Shown piece by piece: positions 12,180 through 24,480 of a stretch of DNA of 64,000 bases (positions are counted from its first letter, which is position 1; every line of letters starts with the position of its first letter). Below the pieces are notes generated by a model. That model had not been told where the DNA came from. It worked only from the letters and a program-made list of their open reading frames with translations, and made no database searches. Both the position numbers and the translations under genes were made by a program. The DNA is from Cristatella mucedo (lineage: Eukaryota > Bryozoa > Phylactolaemata > Cristatellidae), in assembly GCA_009760855.2 (NCBI GenBank), contig WPIO01000188.1, positions 370,001 through 434,000 of the forward strand, given 5' to 3'.

Positions 12180-12720
12180 CGAGCCACATCCTGAAGGCGC
12201 TCCACCTGAATGCACGTTGATTGGACTCTGAAGTAGGAAGGAGCGGCGGTCGGCGCCGCCGCCGCCGCCGCGACGAATGCAAGGGGCCGGCGGCCGGGCC
12301 ACCGGTGGCGGGGCCGCACTCGGGTGCCTCGCTATCGAAGCGAGGCACCTCTCGAACAAAACGAAGTAGCTCGAGTCTCGCAGCGCGCTTCCAAGCTCAT
12401 CGGACGCCTATAGAGTCTCGAGGCGACTCCGAGATTAGTCCGCCCCTGCAGCGTGATTGCTATCCGAAAGTTTCGATCCGAAGCCGGAAAAAACTGTCCG
12501 GCGACCGACCGACGGCTGCCGTCAAGCGTGCCGCATTCTGGTTCCGTTGGAAGTCGCTTTGGTGGCTGAGGTAGCAGCAGCAGCAGCAGCCGCAGCAGCG
12601 ACAGCAGCAGCATTGCGATCCGAATGTGACCGGGAAGTGAGGCTTCTTTCGGTGGACTGGTTAACGCTGCGGCCTTTGCTCGTGAGTCGCTTGGTAGCAG
12701 CGGCGTGGCGAGAGAGTGAA
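12180..12720. promoter_or_regulatory. GC-rich block with CCG and CAG triplet runs
   Basis: It contains a (CGC)n run (12254-12272) and a (CAG)n-type run (12571-12614). The 214-codon minus-strand frame across it (12332-12976) has no recognised domain. A CpG-rich promoter or untranslated exon is possible. No neighbouring gene supports it. Confidence 0.25.
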
Positions 12721-13908
12721 AATGCAGCGATTTTGATTGTGAAGGCCTGAGACGCTTTCGGCACTGGCGGCAGTGGTATGCAGAGAACGGCAGGACACGG
12801 CAGGAAAATTGACACTGCCTATAACAGTAGCAGTAAGTCCGAGAGCGCTCTCGATTAACTCCTCGAAGCTCTACACAGTAGTCCACAGAGCAAGGACGGA
12901 TTCTTTGCATGAACGAGACTTTGGCTGGAACCCACTTATCATCGCATTCGCTAAGTTTGTGTAACAGGCAAGCCATAGATTACGACGCGTCCAATTCCAA
13001 CTAGTCGCCATTAAGGATTTGCTAATGAGCTGCAATAGAGACCGGCTAGTTTCGGCAAATGACTCGCTTTAGACCGCCGCGCGAGCATTCGATTCCAATA
13101 ACAATTGTTTCTGAACAGCTTAAGTTCTGTATAGGGAAATACACTTATCCGCCTGGCCAGTCGTGTTGCGCACTCCGGCCGCTTTTCATGTTTTAATTAG
13201 AGCAGCGCTCTGAAAGTAATGTAATTCTCAACTGCGGTCAACGGCTATTTCATTGACACAGCGCTGCCTACTCCTCACCTGTGGCCAATAGCTAAGCCAT
13301 TAACGCAGAGCAGCGTCTGACCACTAATTTACATTATATTTCTTGACTTGGCTGCTGTTTTTCATCGAGCTCTCATGCGTGTACGCGTTGAAAGAAATAT
13401 AGATAGAGTCTCGTTTATCGCTCACATCCCACTGTATCTCAGTAAGACTCCACTAGAACCGCCACAACCGGAGCCACAGCAATACAACTGCAGCGAGCTT
13501 TCGCGTCAGAGCAGGCCGTATTCTTTTATGAATGTCCCGCAGCGGCTCCCGGTCTGAAGTTCTTCACCTCAGGCGCAGTGCGCGAAAGAGGCGCCAGACC
13601 TAGCAGACGCTCGGGGGCCAATATCAGTGAGGCAAGCTCCTCAAAGCACAGCTAACGAGTCGACGATGCAGCACCGATCAACGTAAAGGTCGACTGGTTC
13701 AGCATCCTCATCGACATAGGGGTAAACAAACCTTTACGCCTATCAATCCTGCCTGCATTGAGTTACATCTAAAATGCGTAGAAAAAGGTCAAGTTCTCTG
13801 AAGGTACTATGCAGATATATTATAATTATTAATATCATTATTTTTTTAATTCAGGTGTGCCTACAATGAAAATATATAAAGATATGTATTTGCAAAATTG
13901 CAGCTGAC
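12721..13908. other. No recognised gene
   Basis: Unclassified sequence grading from CpG-rich to AT-richer. Nothing identified. Confidence 0.4.
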
Positions 13909-13972
13909 AACAATGGATCGCCCACCGCAGTATTCGAACCCACAACCTCGGTCGTGAAGAGCGGAGCGAGCA
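13909..13972 (-). mobile_element. SINE-2 fragment
   Basis: GGATCGCCCACCGCAG, TATTCGAACCCACAACCTCG and GTCGTGAAGAG are the B-box side of SINE-2 in reverse. Confidence 0.65.
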
Positions 13973-14270
13973 CATTAATTCCTAGGGTATAGCGGCGATA
14001 ACAGCACATGACAGCAATTTGTAGCTGCGATTTCTGCAGCCTCAAAGGGCTACACGTATACACACAGAACCTGTCCAAAAACACCAATGAGTCATTATTT
14101 GGCAAGATCTTTTATATTTTCTAAACTATATACCATGACCTATTCAGCTTCTAGTAACTATTTAATCAAGAGCCGCTGGTAATCTCTTTCGTCCTTCCGG
14201 TCTCTCTTTGGGCTACGAAATAGAGTGAGTTGTCAACGAATTGCTCTGAACTTGTTAAAAAAAAAGAAAT

Positions 14271-14420
14271 ACTAGCTGATTAAACAGCCGCCGCTTTTGC
14301 ATAGCGGCAGGAGAGCTTTTAAGGCTATCGCAGCGGCTGGCAGAGGCAATACAAGATCGGCCACTGCAGGAGTCTCACCCGCGACCTCGGTCCCGAGGTC
14401 GTGAAAAAGCAAATGCCCTC
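14271..14420 (-). mobile_element. SINE-2 copy
   Basis: In reverse order: ACTAGCTGATTAAACAGCCG, GCATAGCGGCAGGAGAGC, TAAGGCTATCGCAG, then CGACCTCGGTCCCGAGGTCG before the A-box part, which is lost. Confidence 0.8.
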
Positions 14421-15492
14421 AGTCAAGTTACGGGCGCTCTCTCTTGCTACTGCGCTGTACGACCGTCGTTATCGACCTGGGCGCGTCGAGGCGGAGCACC
14501 TGCGACTCGCTAGGCCGCTTTTTCAAGGTATTGGCCTTCGTCCAAGTTATTCGTCGCGTCGCGTCGAGTCGCGCATCGGCGAGGACTAGCGAGGCTGCGA
14601 GCGCTGTGCTTTCGGCTCAAGGATTCGAGTGCAGCCACCGCTGCGGTGCTCGCATTGCTTGCAATTTCGTAAAACTCGCGCCGATTTAGCACGAAGGCGC
14701 CCGCCACACTGTAAGCGGACGAGGTAAATAACTATTAGGCACGTTGTGCGTAAAGGTGCCGGATACCCTGAAAATATCAGCGGCCGGTTTCCCTCGCAAC
14801 TTACATAACTCAGCAGTGGTCTGAGTTGCACAGTCCATTTAATGGGCGATCAACACCGCCTCCGCATAACGAAGATGTGCATGCATTAGCTGGCCGCAAC
14901 AAAGTCTCACTAGTGCGCCATTATATTGATAAGCTTAAGATTCTTGGTGCCTCAAAATTATTGAAAGGAGACCCGGCTACGGGCCGGATATCCAGTCGTG
15001 AGCAGGTGGAGCTATTTGCCCTCAGGGCAAGCTCTTTCTCGAAACCTTATCCGGCAGCACTATCGCTTAGCAACCCGAGCACCCGAGTTCGTCTACTGCG
15101 TCCACCCCCAGGCGCTCGCACGGTAGACGCTGGTGGTACGCAGGCGCACTGTGACAATTCCTCGAGTAAGCAGCACAGGACAATTCACAAGGACGAGGCG
15201 ATGGCTGTAAGGAGATGGCGGATGTTGAGCTTCCTTTTAAATTGCGTCGAGTAAATGGTTGGCTTGATTTCGATTGAGTTCCAAGTTTCGGGACCATATG
15301 AACCGTAGGCATAGTCTCAAAGGGGGCCGCGGACTGCATTGAAATCACATGCTAGGGTTGGGCCTAATCGCTGCATTGCACTGGAAAGAGGTGCCTCAAG
15401 GTGCAACGGTTGTACCGGCCAGAAGGACTCAGTAATAAATTATATCAAGCGCTGGCGGAAGATCCAACGGAACTGGACGACTCTACCTAGAC
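14421..15492. other. No recognised gene
   Basis: CpG-containing, unclassified sequence. The longest open frame (14826-15254 plus, 142 codons) is unrecognised. Confidence 0.4.
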
Positions 15493-15586
15493 CAATGGTT
15501 CTCAACCTGTGGGTCGCGACCCCTACGGGGTCGAACTACACTTGCACAGGATTCGCCTAAGATCACCGGAAAACACGCATTTCCAC
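15493..15586 (+). mobile_element. hAT (Charlie/SPIN-like) transposon terminal fragment
   Basis: The fragment starts CAATGGTTCTCAACCTGTGG, then GTCGCGACCCCTACGGGGTC, with CACAGGATTCGCCTAAGATC and CCGGAAAACACGCATTTC. This is the distinctive terminal sequence of Charlie-type hAT elements, including the SPIN family known for horizontal transfer between animals. Only one end is present, about 94 bases. No transposase and no opposite terminus were found in the window. The fragment abuts a LINE-A tail at its 3' side. Confidence 0.75.
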
Positions 15587-15595
15587 ATTTTGCAC

Positions 15596-15815
15596 ACAAT
15601 AATTTTAACTCAATCTCTATCTAGGCGCTTTATATTTGGCTTTAATATTTTACACGTGGTGAGTGCTATCATGCTTGATAAACAACATGAATAACATGGT
15701 TGGGGTAACATGCACAGGGTCAGCGTGCAAATGTGGTTACTGACAGCATGCACAGTGTCAGCATGCATAAGCACGTAAAGGACGAGTCACAGAGACCAAC
15801 TAAATGCTGGCCGCT
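15596..15815 (-). mobile_element. LINE-A 3' fragment
   Basis: CTCAATCTCTATCTAGGCGC, ATCATGCTTGATAAACAACA, TGAATAACATGGTTGGGG, CATGCACAGGGTCAGC and AAGGACGAGTCACAGAG match the other minus-strand LINE-A tails in order. Confidence 0.85.
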
Positions 15816-15843
15816 ACTCTAAGCCCCCACGCGCGCCATTCTA

Positions 15844-15845
<2 letters not shown>

Positions 15846-15909
<64 letters not shown>
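15846..15909. repeat. (GA)n microsatellite
   Basis: About 31 uninterrupted GA units. Confidence 0.98.
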
Positions 15910-15912
<3 letters not shown>

Positions 15913-16199
15913 CGACAAATGAACTTTCTGCTTATTAGTGGTACTTTCCATTTCATTGTTCTCTTAGGAGATTAAATCGTTGTCACATGAGCGATTTCAG
16001 TTAGAGAAATTTACGCAATCAGCCTTCATTCATACAAATCGATTTGAAACACTTATCCTGCATCGCGCTTCTATCGACATATGGAACCGTACAGAAGATG
16101 CATATTACGACGCTAACTGACCCGAGGCTGCAGAGGCGGATAAAGGCTGCCTGAATCGATCAATTACTTCGAGTCTGCACCTTGGCCCAGGTATCTTGC
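15910..16199. other. No recognised feature
   Basis: AT-richer unclassified sequence. Confidence 0.4.
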
Positions 16200-16303
16200 C
16201 CCAGGAATAGAGCCATATTGCAGTTTGGATGCTTTATTTCTCGCTGCAAGTGTAGCAATCGCTGCCATGGATCCTCTACCGCTATGTAAACGAGGCTGCT
16301 GCC
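16200..16303 (+). mobile_element. SINE-2 fragment, degenerate
   Basis: CTCGCTGCAAGTGTAGCAAT and ACCGCTATGTAAACGAGGCT recall the SINE-2 3' half. The match is weak. Confidence 0.4.
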
Positions 16304-16729
16304 TCACAGGCCTTTTCTGTACTCAGCTACCGCTACCATGGTAGGAAGCAAGTCGAGCCGCAGATTGGTCCACGAATGAAAGTTCCAATGGTCGCAGCAA
16401 GAGAGGTGCAAATAAGGAAGGTTAGAGAACGAGAGACAGCTAAATACAAGCCGAAACAAAGCTAGTCTGCAAGGCTCACGGACGGCTGGATAATATATGC
16501 CTCAATCAGGCTCAGGAGAGCAGATGTAGTTTCGTGTCAGGAAGGCAGAAATGCGACCTTTGAGATCACCACATGAATGAAAAGGTAAGCATGTAACCTG
16601 GAGATATTGAGATGTTTTAAATGAGCCTTTGTGCTATGCTCACTTGTGATTAGGCAAATTTTGGTATTAAGGCCACATTTGACGTTGGCTTGGACAGAGT
16701 GTGTATATAATTTACAATAGTCCTGGTAT

Positions 16730-16838
16730 GCCAGCCGATGGACGGTTATACACAGCCCACTCACAGCCTAAGCGGCTTACGGTGCACATTCGGTAGCCAA
16801 CACACTTCCTCTTAATCAACACAGAGAACGAGCATGTA
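16730..16838 (-). mobile_element. LINE-B 3' fragment
   Basis: CCCACTCACAGCCTAAGCGG, TTACGGTGCACATTCGGTAG and CCAACACACTTC are the complement of the LINE-B region seen at 27.5-27.6 kb. A short tandem of GGTGGATTG units follows at about 16,960-16,985. Confidence 0.8.
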
Positions 16839-17154
16839 GCGGATTGTGGTATTGGCCTAATTTTCTGGGTATATTGTACGTGTAGCGTAGTTTGATATTC
16901 CAAATTTTTGGAGCTGTGCGCAACTGATTTGTGGTGGATTTGACGGGAAATAGAATAAATTGCGGTGGATTGTGGTGGATTGCGGTACAGGCGTCCGGCT
17001 TCAAAGCTCATTTGCATAAGTGCGCAGCGACATGAAATTTGGTGGACAAATAAATTCGAACGCGTATTACAATATCAGCGAAAAATGTGAGCTCGGCAAC
17101 ACTTACGTCTGGTCGTTGTTAGCCTAATTAGAGTGGATTGCTGTGAACTGACTT

Positions 17155-17345
17155 AATTCGTCGAAGCCTAGATTTCGTGCAGATTCAGCTGGAGATATGC
17201 TGTTAGGGCCGATTTTGAGCGTCCTTTTTCTAATGTCTGAATCACACTTAGTTTGCCCATGACTAGTAAGTTGTTTTTTCATCATTTAATTTAAGAAATC
17301 TTGCTGCCATCTATATGCGGATGCCATCAACACATGAAGCAAGGG
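17155..17345 (-). mobile_element. LINE-A fragment (reverse transcriptase part)
   Basis: It has the same order as 59.78-59.95 kb: GATTTCGTGCAGATTCAGCT, GGAGATATGCTG, CTGAATCACACTTAGTTTGC, CTGCCATCTATATGCGGATG. The reading frame is decayed. Confidence 0.8.
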
Positions 17346-18281
17346 AATGGAAAGTATGTTTTTATGTCGATAGGAGCGGAAAATTTGAGCCGGTTTTAAG
17401 CTGGCGTACAGGGCTTTGAAAAAAGTCTCGAATAGACTTCGATGTTTCTTAAAATTGTTTAATCACAATCACTTTAGCAGGGTATGTCTTAGCAATATTT
17501 CCACTGACGGCACGCATTTCTAGAGAAATAAATTGCTTATACGTAACGGATGTCGGTAAAAAAAATGTTGATGCCTCAATCTTGTCAGGATTATTTATTG
17601 TACCCCATTCCACAAACCAATGCAGAATGCACAATCCACTAACTGTGCCAATGTTAAAACTTAAAGCAATTGCATACGCTCGTCCTCTAATAAATAGTTA
17701 TCATGTGCCTCCGATTTTAAAAGTAATGTAATAATGATACAGTTTTACAGTACCTGACGAGAGCTAAATATCTTCTAGCTGCATTGAAAATGCTGAGAAG
17801 AAAATATATCAACGGATAAGTGATGATGGCATACGTAATTTCTCCAAGCAAAAGCACATATAGGAAAATTCAAGTAGACGGAGCCTCTGATTCGATGCAA
17901 ACCTGGGCTCTAGCTTTCTCGTTTTAATCGGCTCTCCATTAGGTTCAGTGATATCTCAACTCTTGAAAAATACCATCATCTGCCAAAGCTTTGCTACTCC
18001 AGCACTGTCTTATTTCTTAAGCACACTTCTGCTGTTCTTCATCCAGCCGCAACGTCGAGGCCGATCGCAATTCCGATAAGGATTCACTTTTACCACAGAG
18101 AAAAGCCATGTAATGTCTTTGTTATTATAATGCTGAGCATTTTTCTGTTAATGATATGCGCACGTAATGCTTAACATTCACTTATTCACCTCATTTGCTT
18201 ATACACTGTAGTTGTAGGAAACTTATGCACAGGCGAGTGTCATTTCTAGGTGCTTCTCTCTAGCCGCTTGCCGTTTGCTAT
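17346..18281. other. AT-rich sequence, no recognised gene
   Basis: Stop codons are frequent in all frames. Nothing identified. Confidence 0.45.
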
Positions 18282-18352
18282 TATATATTATACAATATAT
18301 TATATACACATATATATATGATATATATATATATATACATATATATTATTAT
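18282..18352. repeat. (TA)n-rich low-complexity tract
   Basis: Imperfect alternating TA interrupted by C and TT. Confidence 0.9.
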
Positions 18353-18884
18353 ATATTGGAGAACTTCTTTTGCCTCTGTCCGAGTTTTTTACAGTGTCTG
18401 TATTTTGCAGGATGCTGAGATAGATGTTGAGAAGTCCATATTCAGGTGAGGAGACCAAATACCATCAAAATTAGTTGACCGCAGTAAGTCCACCAAAAGC
18501 AGCCACCCTTTTATTGCCGTAGAAGAGCTCTCCACCGTAGCGCTGCTCACTATTTGTCGCTCAGTGATTCACAAGCAGAGCGAATAATACTAGTAAGAAG
18601 TCTGTTCTAGACCGCCCTTAGTGAAACATATCTCTCCAGACGCTTTAGAGCGTTCTGTAAGAGAATCGATTGCGCTTTAATGACAAGCTGGTATCATACT
18701 TAGACTATCATGCAAATGCACACATGGAGACATTAACTAACCGCTGGTAGGTAGGACCCCTGGTTTGTAGCATTGATCTTTGCGAAGATAAACATGCAAA
18801 GCACATGGAAAAATGTCAAGTTCCCTTGGGTTTAAGGAAAGCTAAACGGAACAGTTCCCTATTTAGGTGAGATTTACGTGTATC
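18353..18884. other. AT-rich sequence, no recognised gene
   Basis: It may be the decayed upstream part of the LINE-A copy that follows, but no motif is legible. Confidence 0.3.
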
Positions 18885-19625
18885 TTTCGGCTGCGTTTGA
18901 AACTATTGATCAAAACGTCCTTCTCAAGCGTTTCTAGCCTTGCCTGGGCATCATTAGCACTGCACTCTAATTGTTTAGGTCCTCGTTCATTCGGAGACTC
19001 TAGTCTAGAGTATTGATGTAAGTGGGAAGCAAACGTCTGTGAAGCTACTAAAGTACGGGATATCCCTGAGCTCTGCGGTCGTCAACTGTTTTTTGCATTT
19101 TATTATTTCTCTCTTGCCGATGTAATCGCTGGGCACAATCTAGACTTCATTTCTATGTAGATTAAACACAGCTGTACCTGTACTTATATTCCTACCTGCT
19201 ATGCAGCACGTTAAACTCTCTCAAATCCATTGCTACACGTATTGCTAAGACGTTTGCTTTAATAGAAACATATTTTCTCAAGTTAAATGAGGGAAAAATC
19301 AATATTTACCTTATTGTCGTCTGAAATCGGAAAAACTATCAATCAAAAAGGTCGCGGGCAGCATATCTCTCGTAGCATTAAGAGGAAATCTAGATATTCT
19401 GTTCAAAAGTAGCCTTTCATCAAACAAAAATAAATCAGCTCTACAGTAAAGTCTGTTTTTTGACAAGTAGCATTGAGCAATATGTGACTTTTATGATTCG
19501 GGTATTACAGGCAAGCTGGTACACACGATATCTCGCCTAGACTTTTGTAACTCACTGCTTACACATCGTATTACCTTTGCAATAAGATACCTACAGCTGG
19601 CGAAAAACATTTCAGCTAGGTTTAT
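18885..19625 (+). mobile_element. LINE-A copy, reverse transcriptase remnant
   Basis: It begins with AAFETIDQNVLLKRF (the [11 protein letters not shown] motif). ADVIAGHNLDF follows at about 19,115, and KLVHTISRLDFCNSLLT near 19,510 matches the [19 protein letters not shown] segment of the 59-61 kb copy. It has many stops and shifts and is not functional. Confidence 0.75.
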
Positions 19626-19690
19626 TTTTATTATTTTTATTTTTATTATTTTTTTATATATTTTATTTTTTATTATTTTTTTCATAGTTC
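19626..19690. repeat. T/A-rich low-complexity tract
   Basis: (TTTTTA)n-like sequence. Confidence 0.85.
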
Positions 19691-19720
19691 CAACGGCCAC
19701 ATATAGCCACTGCTTGCAAT

Positions 19721-20030
19721 GATAATATAAAGATAACAAAAATAATATATTTGATAAAGCACCCTCAGAGAACTCAAGCTCTTTCTCGGCGCTTTACAAT
19801 TGCTGCAAAGGAAGCACACATTGAATGATTAGTGGTAGCATGTTTAATAAACAACAAGAATAACATGGTTATGGGTGACATACATAGGGTAAGCATGCAA
19901 GTATGGTTAGTTGCAGCATGCACAGTATCAGCTATATCTTCCATAAGCACATAAAGAATGGATCCCATGAACCCACTGAATACTGTGATAAATAGATGCG
20001 TTTTCATCTTCTTCATTTTTTATCGTTTTC
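19721..20030 (-). mobile_element. LINE-A 3' fragment
   Basis: ATTTGATAAAGCACCCTCAG, TCTTTCTCGGCGCTTTACAA, AACAAGAATAACATGG, CATGCACAGTATCAGC and CCCACTGAATACTGTGATAA lie in the usual order, facing the plus-strand copy just upstream. Confidence 0.88.
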
Positions 20031-20800
20031 TTACCGTCGTTGGTTTCACGCAACGACAATCTCCCAAACGTAGAAACGCGTACGTAAATAATGCTAGTGC
20101 TCATTTGTGTTTCATAATATAAGGCACAATTCAATGTTCAATTTTCAACTTTGAGGGTGCAAGTTATAGATAGTATATAGTATATATAGTAGCATATACA
20201 AATTATTAAATATGTCCCATGAAATTTCCGCCATCAAAGGTTGATGACTAGAGTAAAACGTTTTTTTGACATATTGGAAGTCGTAACAAGGCTCCGCTAC
20301 CAGGCTAAGTCGCAGTGCCCCTATCTTTACAAGGTCCTAACTATCAAAATCAACAGCAGAAGATTAAGCCAACTTTTTTCTTTTTACTCGAATATTCGCA
20401 ATTCTACAGATACTTATGCAACAGGATCCCGGATTACGAATGCCTTGGGTAAGAGCCAAAAATATGGCTTGGTTTACGAACCCAATTCCGAATGACAAAC
20501 AAAACCCAATGAATGGGCTTGGAGAAGCTGCACGAGTGTTACGGCGTAATAAAGTTTAAGCTTTTGAAGGAAACAGCTGTGACCGGTTTATGGCATGGCA
20601 AAAGAAATCTTACCATTTTATTGGGAGATAAATTAAGGCTCGAAGGTGAAAACAAGGTATTCATAGACCACAATTTTTGGATGAGGTTCTGGTAAAACCT
20701 TCACAATATAATTCTGAGAGTATGAGAAAATAAAATAAAATAATAAAATGAAATAAATAAATGAAAATGTATGAGAGAAGAATAAATGAATAAATAAATC
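20031..20800. other. AT-rich sequence, no recognised gene
   Basis: Contains an AAAT/AATAAA-rich patch at 20,725-20,800. Nothing else identified. Confidence 0.45.
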
Positions 20801-20972
20801 CTAGCTGATTAAAAAGCCTCATTTTTGTATAGCGAAGTAAGAGCCTTTATGGCTATCACCACCGCTTGCAGTGGTGATAAAGAATCGACCAACGCAGGAA
20901 TCGAACCCACGACCTCCGGACCGAGGTCGTGAAAGCAGCCGCCTTACCTAGCGTGCCATCACAGCTCGCCAG
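20801..20972 (-). mobile_element. SINE-2 copy, near full length
   Basis: Reverse order: CTAGCTGATTAAAAAGCCTC, TGGCTATCACCACCGCTTGC, GGAATCGAACCCACGACCTC, GACCGAGGTCGTGAAAGC, then GCGTGCCATCACAGCTCGCC. The last part shows the A-box head and 5' end, so this is one of the most complete copies. Confidence 0.9.
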
Positions 20973-21839
20973 AAAACCCAAGCTGCTCCCTCAAGAGCAG
21001 AGAAAGGCACGTTTTAAGCACTCTTATTTTGTAATGCAGAAACGATTTTTCTCCGAACTCATGAGCGATAAAGATTTTAACAGGGCCCTGTAGTGCCCAT
21101 TTACAATGCCACACATGGAACAAAGTGACGTGCATGACCGGCAGCAGACGATATGCCGTTGCTGTCTGCCTCTTCTTCCTTCGCTGTCCAAGCTCATGAC
21201 CAATAAATGTAGTACTGCTATCGCAATTGCAATATAAATGTGCTCATTGTTATTAGCTCGAGATGTTATACCGCGGCATTTAAATAAATAAATAACGCTA
21301 TTGATTCTCGTGTTACTTTATGTCCTTTTACGTTCACCATATTCTCCTGTGTGTATGCACATCGGTTGAGTGTGACCTGAAGTTTGTCACGAGTCACTTT
21401 TTTGATAGGCGCTGCACCTCACTCTCCTGCCAGTTAATGGGCCATCAGGCAGATTTATGTGTGGTAATGTACTCTAAAGGTTAACAAACCCATGACCTCC
21501 GTAATCAAAGGCAAAGAGTCTTACCAACTCTGCCCGTCTGTTAGTACTCCAAGCAGAGGAGGAGTTGCTTCAAACTTTTGTCCTAGAGCTAGTGACAGTC
21601 TAATGTCTCATATGTAGCTACCTCGGACATGAGTCATTAATGAAAGTCATGGCAGGGTTGCTGAAAGAAAACAAAGACGTGATCGACTATGTTGACAAAA
21701 CTCACTCTCGCACACCACCACACCCATTTGGTTACTATTAGGCTCATGAGCATGCCCATTGGCATGTTCTACCCAGCATTGGCTTATCTGTAAATTCATG
21801 TGACTTAAGTGTCCTGACATTGTGCACACTAAACGTATT
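20973..21839. other. No recognised gene
   Basis: Unclassified sequence. ATAAATAAATAA-type runs near 21,283. Confidence 0.4.
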
Positions 21840-22012
21840 TACTTGTTGCCTCTGTGCATGTCACATCCCAAAAGGTTATGCTTGATGACATTGTAAATAT
21901 TACCACTAACCATTTGGTCATTTTTTCTTTAAAGCATCTGTAAAGTGCCTAGAAATAGATTCTGTATTTTGAGGGAACTATGCGATGGTATAATTATTGT
22001 TATTATTACCAT
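21840..22012 (+). mobile_element. LINE-A 3' tail
   Basis: TGTGCATGTCACATCCCAAA, CACTAACCATTTGGTC, CATCTGTAAAGTGCCTAG and a final ATTATTGTTATTATTACC follow the family order. Confidence 0.8.
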
Positions 22013-22339
22013 TGAGAAGTGGGTGTGGGAGCATCGGTGCCAGTCGGCCTATCAACCAGCTGAGCCCTTGGCTGAGCCTTTTCTCGAGCTATGGCTTTTA
22101 CCAAGCAGTCAGTTGCTGCTGTAATTGGGAGCAACCATAGCAGCACAAATTGAAATTTGGCGTAGAAAGTCGATCCGATTGCGACCATACGATCATTAGT
22201 TGCTCCTGAATTACTGCAATTAGGAATACGATAGGCCGTGACCTACGGTGTAGACAGAGTAAAAAGCAATCCGGAAAGATGGTTGGTCAGTTGTCGGTAT
22301 TGCTGGTGCTGAGCACGCATAGCCCTCAATGGAATATGA

Positions 22340-22660
22340 CGCTTTCGTCGCGAACGCCTAAGCAACGTCATCTATTCTCCTGCAGCCGGCTGAGGCACGT
22401 CCTGTCCAGCTGTCCTAGGCTGCTACTTAAATGCTACTCACTTCTCTGACTGCCTTCCAGATGCAGCTATGCTTCTCACTTTCTCTTTCCTGTGTGAGAA
22501 TAAGCATACTGTCGACCGCAAGCATACCGAAAGCCACCTAAGCTTCGTGGTATATAAAACTCTTGTTCGCCTAACGCCCACTTAGATTTTTGGGGCATTG
22601 TGGACTTATAGGTGGAAATGCATCACGTTACACTGTGTGTTTTTTCACTCACTCGTACGT
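22340..22660 (+). mobile_element. LINE-B 3' fragment
   Basis: GCTATGCTTCTCACTTTCTC, ACCGAAAGCCACCTAAGC, GCCTAACGCCCACTTAG and GGTGGAAATGCATCACGTTA match the LINE-B end. Confidence 0.8.
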
Positions 22661-23959
22661 GGTTCACTGCATGCTAGGAACTGGTATTCATTCTAAGTCA
22701 TTCTAACCAGTGACCCTTAGTGTCTTCTTGTGTGCTTTAGAATACTGGTCTAGTGTTAATGTGCTTTAGCATGTCGTCAAAGGATGACGTTTTACATGTG
22801 TTAGCACTTGTCTTTATTTTTGTTGCAGATATTTTTCAAGCGAATAAATACAGAATTGATTCTCTTAATGAGCTACGCAAAGACTCACTGTCGTTATTAT
22901 TTCTGTTACTGTTACTGTCATTAGCTCTATATTCCACGGAGCTGTGCCCATATGTGTACAGGCACGAAGCTGGCAGACTGCTGACTTGGGGTTGAATTGC
23001 AAATGCTTTAGCAACCATATATATATATATATATATATGATACTAGTTGCAATTTTTATTTGCAGTATTTCAAAAATCATTAATCCGTCAAGCATCAACA
23101 AGGTCCAAATACTACCGGCAAGTATTTTTAACGTACTATGAGCTTGGAACACGAGCCGGGCGTGGCAAGATGGTAGAAAAACAAAAGCTTTTTCATATGT
23201 ACTCGCTTTACTGAGATCCCAAAGACTAACGTTAAAACATGAGCTGCTCAGCGTATATATACGCACATTTGTGCATTTAGCATAAACCAAATGCAGCTGT
23301 AAAGAAGGCTTTAAAGTACTACCTTTGACTCGCTCTGCAGAAGCTACTGCTAGGACAATCGCTTCTTAATTGGCTCATCAACGATAAACTTCTAGTGGCT
23401 ACCTTTTACAAATTTGGGCAGAACAACTTCCACATCAGTGACAGCGACAGCTTCAGCCCGATAAGCCGATAAGCGCGTTTTTTGAAGAATTGAACACCCG
23501 CGATGGCCCTTCAGCAAAAACAGAAAAAAAAGAAAGTCCTTCAGCCCGTTGAGGTTACCCTTGACTTGAAAGCCAAAACCTCGATAGCCTCCAATCAGTG
23601 CATCTCGTTGAAAGTGACAATGGGCAATTTGAATACACAAAGGCATAAGATATGAATTTACTGCTACCGTTTGGCTTAACTGTTATTTCTGTTAAAGCTG
23701 CAGCAGTTTTATTTTTAAGCAAGCATGAATGGGTCAGCACATATAGGTTACTGAGCTGCAAATAGGCGGCTGCATCAATTTTAAAAGAATGTCTTTGGAA
23801 ATGCGGAATGGACAGCATGCTTTTTATTTGAGAAAGCAAACATAAAAAGCTGTCCTCTGATAACAAGTAGTTAGACAAGGATGCGTTACTAAACCTTCAT
23901 TCTTAATCAAAGAACGCTCCGAGGGCGTACATATAATAGCCTCCTTAATAAATAAAGGC
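22661..23959. other. No recognised gene; short (TA)n at 23,018-23,040
   Basis: Short open frames on both strands (up to 141 codons, minus) are unrecognised. Nothing further identified. Confidence 0.4.
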
Positions 23960-24480
23960 TAGGTTTTGTCGCTCACTTTTAGGTCTCTTCATTCTTTGGC
24001 TCCAGCCTACCTATCAGATCTACTGCCCACCAGGCTAAGCATCGTACTACCCACTTTTCGGAATCTAACTGTTTACCCATACCTCGTACATATCTCAAAT
24101 ATTATGGAGACCGTGTTTTTAGTTCGTATGGTCCCGAAGCCTTGAACTCACTCCCGACTTGCGTCACGACATCTCCTGACTTGTCCACATTTAAAAAGAA
24201 ACTAAAAACGCATATATATATATATGATAGCATTTAACGGTCCCTGTGTTAAGTCCTTTATGTGCTTATGCGTGCTGACACGGTGCAAGCTGCCACTAAC
24301 CAAACTTACATGCTGACGCTGTGCATGTCACCCATAGCAATGTTATTTCTGTTGTTTATTGAGCCTGTTACCACTAACCATTCGATTGTGCTTCCATTGT
24401 AGCAAATGTAAAATGCCTAGGAAGAGATTGAGCTCTCTGAGGGCGTTATATCAAATGCATTATTATTATTATCATTATTA
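23960..24480 (+). mobile_element. LINE-A 3' part, fairly well preserved
   Basis: Translated pieces recall the reverse transcriptase C-terminus ([11 protein letters not shown]-like, EALNSLPTCVTTSPDLSTFK, KKLKTH). Then come TGCTGACGCTGTGCATGTCA, CACTAACCATTCGATTG, GTAAAATGCCTAGGAAGAG and CATTATTATTATTATC. A (TA)5 expansion at 24,213-24,223 breaks the frame. Confidence 0.85.

Noticed and set aside
12332-12976. 214-codon minus-strand open frame
   Set aside because: It lies on GC-rich DNA with competing plus-strand frames, has no recognisable domain, and its Leu-rich run comes from a CAG repeat.
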